Source: Trinickia caryophylli (lineage in GTDB: Bacteria > Pseudomonadota > Gammaproteobacteria > Burkholderiales > Burkholderiaceae). Taken from it: a stretch of 64,000 nucleotides of DNA. Shown one piece after another: positions 61,285 to 64,000 of the stretch. The stretch covers positions 1,178,001 through 1,242,000 of the forward strand of contig NZ_CP139971.1 of assembly GCF_034424545.1 (NCBI RefSeq), given 5' to 3'. The notes beneath the pieces were generated by a model. That model made no database searches. It had not been told where the DNA came from and saw only the letters and a program-made list of their open reading frames with translations. The stretch's first letter is position 1. Each line of letters opens with the position of its first letter. A program made the position numbers and the translations under genes.

Positions 61285-62976
61285 ATGGCCAAGGCATCGA
61301 CACACTACGATTTCATCGTGATTGGCGCGGGCGCGGCGGGCTGTCTGACCGCCGGGCGGCTCGTGCGCGATCATGGCGCGCGGGTTCTGCTCGTCGAAGC
61401 GGGCGCACGCGACCGTAATCCGCTCATTCACATGCCCGCGGGCTTCGTCAAGCTGCTAACGAATCGCGACTACATGACGTTTCATCGCAGCGCGGAGCAT
61501 GCGCATCTGGACGGCCGGCAGCCATCGATTCCGCAGGGCAAGGTGCTTGGCGGCGGCAGTTCCGTCAACGCAATGGTCTATATCCGCGGCCAGGCGCGCG
61601 ACTACGACGACTGGGTGTCGATCACCGGTGATGAGTCCTTGAATTACCGTCGTCTGCTGCCGCACTTTATCCGGCTCGAAGGCAACTCCACTTTCAACAA
61701 CGCGGCGCACGGCATCAATGGCCCTCTGAAGGTGTCTGACGGCGCAAATCTAAGCGACGTATCGCGCGCATTCGTGCTGGCGGCGCAGCAAACGGGCTTG
61801 CGCTTCAACGCTGATTTCAACAGCGGCACGCAGATGGGCGCAGGCTTCTACCAGACGACGACTTATCGCGGCCGCCGATGCAGCGGCGTCGACGCGTTCC
61901 TTGCGCCCGTCATGGGCGACCCGCGTCTGGAGATCCGCACGGGTACCACGGTCACGCGCATTGTGATCGAAGGCAACGTGGCGCGCGGTATCGAAGTGCA
62001 GAGCGGATCGCAGCGTGAGCAAATTTTCGGCGGACAGGTGATTCTGACCGCGGGCGCGCTCGTGACGCCCAAGCTACTTATGTTGTCGGGCATCGGCGCG
62101 GCAGGCGAACTGGCGCGTCTGGATATTCCGGTGAAGGCCGATCTACCCGGTGTCGGCGAGAACCTTCAGGATCATCATGAAGTGCCCGTCGTTGCGTTCT
62201 GCAAGGGACGATACGGCTACTTCAATCAGGATCGCGGCTGGAATCAGATACGCAACGGGCTGCAGTATCTCGCGTTCCACAACGGCCCCGTCGCATCGAA
62301 CGCGGTGGAAGCCGGTGCGTTCTTCAATCCCGACGACGCGTCCGGTGCGCCGTCCATTCAGGTTTTCTGCCTGCCGACCGTCTATCTCGACCCCGATGTC
62401 ACGTCGACACGCGCTACCTACGGCTTCACGCTGAACAGTTGCGTGATGCGTCCGAAAAGCCGTGGCCGCGTCTCACTACCGACAGCCGATCCTGCCGCGA
62501 CCCCGATTGTCTATCCGAACTATCTGCATCACCCCGATGATCTTCGGCTGTCCATCGCGGGCATGCGTCGCGCCGCGCGCATCATGCGCGCAGGCCCGCT
62601 CGAAAGTATGGTCGAACAAATCGTGTTGCCCGACGAACGCGCGTTGTCGGATGCATCAGTTGAGTCGGACGAGGCGCTCGCGGAACATTGCCGCCGCACG
62701 GTCAAGACGGTCTATCACCCAGCGGGCACCGCGCGTATGGGCCGTGACAACGATCCGATGGCGGTCCTGCATTCGGACATGACCGTGCGCGGCATCGAGG
62801 GCCTGCGCGTGTTCGATACCTCGTCGTGGCCCACCATTATCAGCGGCAATACCGTTGCGACGACTTATGCCGTCGCCGACCGTGGCGTGTCGCGGATGAT
62901 GGGCGAGACCATGCCCGAAGAAGCGCGGAAGCGCGACATCGAATCCGCCGATCCTCTGTTGACATACGCGACCTGA
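61285..62976 (+). CDS. GMC-family FAD oxidoreductase (choline/alcohol dehydrogenase type)
   Basis: 563 residues from the ATG at 61285, which puts the FAD motif 'DFIVIGAGAAGCLTAGRLV' at the normal N-terminal place; an ATG at 61237 directly after the permease stop is possible. GMC signature 1 'GKVLGGGSSVNAMVYIRG' and signature 2 'GALVTPKLLMLSGIGAAGEL' are complete. Active-site His and Asn are in 'YHPAGTARMG' and 'PTIISGNTVATTYAVADRG'. Oxidises an alcohol group of the imported polyol or sugar. Part of the same operon as the ABC genes. Confidence 0.9.
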   Translation: MAKASTHYDFIVIGAGAAGCLTAGRLVRDHGARVLLVEAGARDRNPLIHMPAGFVKLLTNRDYMTFHRSAEHAHLDGRQPSIPQGKVLGGGSSVNAMVYIRGQARDYDDWVSITGDESLNYRRLLPHFIRLEGNSTFNNAAHGINGPLKVSDGANLSDVSRAFVLAAQQTGLRFNADFNSGTQMGAGFYQTTTYRGRRCSGVDAFLAPVMGDPRLEIRTGTTVTRIVIEGNVARGIEVQSGSQREQIFGGQVILTAGALVTPKLLMLSGIGAAGELARLDIPVKADLPGVGENLQDHHEVPVVAFCKGRYGYFNQDRGWNQIRNGLQYLAFHNGPVASNAVEAGAFFNPDDASGAPSIQVFCLPTVYLDPDVTSTRATYGFTLNSCVMRPKSRGRVSLPTADPAATPIVYPNYLHHPDDLRLSIAGMRRAARIMRAGPLESMVEQIVLPDERALSDASVESDEALAEHCRRTVKTVYHPAGTARMGRDNDPMAVLHSDMTVRGIEGLRVFDTSSWPTIISGNTVATTYAVADRGVSRMMGETMPEEARKRDIESADPLLTYAT

Positions 62977-63039
62977 CGCATGCACCGATCCCCCGTCACA
63001 CGGTAATCAACGTAAGGATGACTAATCGGAAGACGCCCT

Positions 63040-63792
63040 ATGAATGACATACTTTCTTGCTTCGCATCGGATGTTCTCGCAGGAAAAACTGCACTCGTTT
63101 CAGGTGGCACCAGCGGTATCGGTCTCGATATCGCCAAAGGACTCGCGGGACTTGGCGCGCGCGTCACGGCGACCGGCAGTTCCCTCGACAAGATCGCACA
63201 ACTCAGGCGTGCCAAGGCGACGGATCAGATCGCTTTCGATCATCTCGATGTGACGGATCTCGAAGCGATAGGGTCGTTCGTGCAGCGCTTCGAGCGCCTT
63301 GACATTCTCGTGAATTCGCAAGGAATCTCGCGTCCCGGTCAGGAATACGACGACGCCACGTTTTTGAACGTGATGGACATCAACCTGATCAGCGCCATGC
63401 GCTTGTCCAGCGCGGCGATTTCGCTTCTGACGCACTCGCAAGGCACGATCATCAACATTGCTTCCATGCTCAGTTATCTTGCCGATGCAGAAGTGCCCGC
63501 CTATTGCGCGAGTAAGAGCGGCGTTCTCGGGTTGACGCGCGCATTGGCGCATCGTCATGGGCGCAATGGCGTGCGCGTCAATGCCATCGCGCCGGGTTAC
63601 CACCGCACGGCGATGACGCACGGGCTATGGAGCGAGGACGCGGCCGCGAAGAAGATCGCCGAGCGCACGGCGCTCAAGCGCTGGGGCGAAGCCGACGATC
63701 TCGTGGGCGCCGCCATCTTTCTGTCGACGCCCGCCGCGCGCTATATCACCGGCGCGATCATCGCCGTGGACGGCGGCTACGTCGTCGGTTGA
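63040..63792 (+). CDS. Short-chain dehydrogenase/reductase
   Basis: 250 residues. Rossmann motif 'ALVSGGTSGIGLDIAKGLAGLGARV', 'LDILVNSQGIS' in place of the NAG motif, catalytic Ser142, Tyr155 and Lys159 ('IASMLSYLADAEVPAYCASKSG') and the end 'ARYITGAIIAVDGGYVVG'. NAD(P)-dependent oxidation or reduction of a polyol or keto sugar. Follows the GMC gene by 63 bases. Confidence 0.92.
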   Translation: MNDILSCFASDVLAGKTALVSGGTSGIGLDIAKGLAGLGARVTATGSSLDKIAQLRRAKATDQIAFDHLDVTDLEAIGSFVQRFERLDILVNSQGISRPGQEYDDATFLNVMDINLISAMRLSSAAISLLTHSQGTIINIASMLSYLADAEVPAYCASKSGVLGLTRALAHRHGRNGVRVNAIAPGYHRTAMTHGLWSEDAAAKKIAERTALKRWGEADDLVGAAIFLSTPAARYITGAIIAVDGGYVVG

Positions 63793-63806
63793 ACAAGGAC
63801 TCCCAA

Positions 63807-64000
63807 ATGAACCCGTCCTCCGTCATGCTGCGCACAAGCGTGTTCCCATCGCGCTACGTGCAGGGCGCGGGCGCATTGAGCACGCTCGATGATGAACTCG
63901 CGCGTTACGGTTCATCGGCCGCGTGCCTGCTCGATGCGAACGTGTCTGCGCTGCTCGAAGACGTGACGGCGCGCGCGCAGCGAGTGAAGATCAATGCGCG
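63807..64000 (+). CDS. Iron-containing alcohol / glycerol dehydrogenase, 5' part only
   Basis: An ATG at 63807 begins a frame open to the window end: MNPSSVMLRTSVFPSRYVQG, then 'AGALSTLDDELARYGSSAAC'. The 'RYVQGAGAL..L' opening is that of GldA-type and other Fe-ADH proteins. AAGGA at 63794-63798 serves as ribosome-binding site. Only 64 codons are seen, so the assignment is by the N-terminal pattern and by operon context (polyol oxidation). Confidence 0.7.
   Translation, partial: MNPSSVMLRTSVFPSRYVQGAGALSTLDDELARYGSSAACLLDANVSALLEDVTARAQRVKINA

Overview
The window reads as a chromosomal or megaplasmid segment of a Burkholderiaceae beta-proteobacterium (Paraburkholderia / Trinickia / Caballeronia type). 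The evidence is high G+C coding sequence, OmpC-type trimeric porins with the 'SSVTLYGILDAG' style N-terminus, many LysR, AraC and IclR catabolic regulators, and IS407-type and IS66-family elements. It is an accessory, catabolism-rich region interrupted by mobile DNA. I found no rRNA, tRNA or CRISPR array.

Layout. 0.4-5.4 kb: a secreted beta-propeller-like protein, an unrecognised 572-aa protein that resembles a secreted effector, and an exported alpha/beta hydrolase. 5.6-8.2 kb: a Rieske oxygenase with an AraC regulator, and a DUF2000 protein. 8.3-13.1 kb: a choline-O-sulfate module (porin, ChoX-like binding protein, choline sulfatase BetC, divergent LysR). 13.5-15.4 kb: acetoacetate decarboxylase and a LysR regulator. 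15.4-23.5 kb: an IclR regulator divergent from a tightly overlapping seven-gene operon. That operon encodes a polyamine-type ABC importer and a three-subunit 2Fe-2S/FAD amine or opine dehydrogenase of the HcnABC kind. 23.6-29.2 kb: a HlyIII-type membrane protein, then a PAAR-associated (type VI secretion) locus with two unrecognised proteins and a Sel1-repeat protein, cut at its 5' end by an IS407-type element.

30.5-35.9 kb is the wreck of a Tn4371-like conjugative element. It holds a frameshifted DUF3363 relaxase on the left and a TraG fragment fused to a truncated LysR gene on the right. Between them lies cargo: an MFS fragment, an HxlR regulator, two tandemly duplicated NmrA-type oxidoreductases and a DsbA-like protein. 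35.9-37.9 kb is an epoxide-hydrolase-like gene with a divergent TetR and two palindromic operators. 38-40.1 kb is an IS66 element whose inner end has been deleted into vanillin dehydrogenase, so the adjacent hydroxycinnamate operon (MarR / ech / vdh) is broken.

42.1-54.3 kb is a large catabolic island in two operons around one LysR gene. Operon A: MFS transporter, porin, CoA-transferase, enoyl-CoA hydratase, thiol dioxygenase. Operon B: enoyl-CoA hydratase, FAD oxidase, CoA-transferase, sulfurtransferase, AhpD-like protein, persulfide-dioxygenase-like metallo-hydrolase. A thiol dioxygenase, a rhodanese and an ETHE1-like enzyme beside CoA-activation genes suggest breakdown of a sulfur-containing carboxylic acid; this is an inference. 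54.9-57.9 kb is a decayed IS3-family element abutting a truncated second IS66 and a 54-bp IS66 terminus identical to the one at 37.95 kb. That terminus is fused into a sugar/polyol ABC operon (57.9 kb to the end). Its ATPase has lost the first Walker A, while the two permeases, a GMC oxidoreductase and an SDR are intact and an iron-type alcohol dehydrogenase runs off the window.
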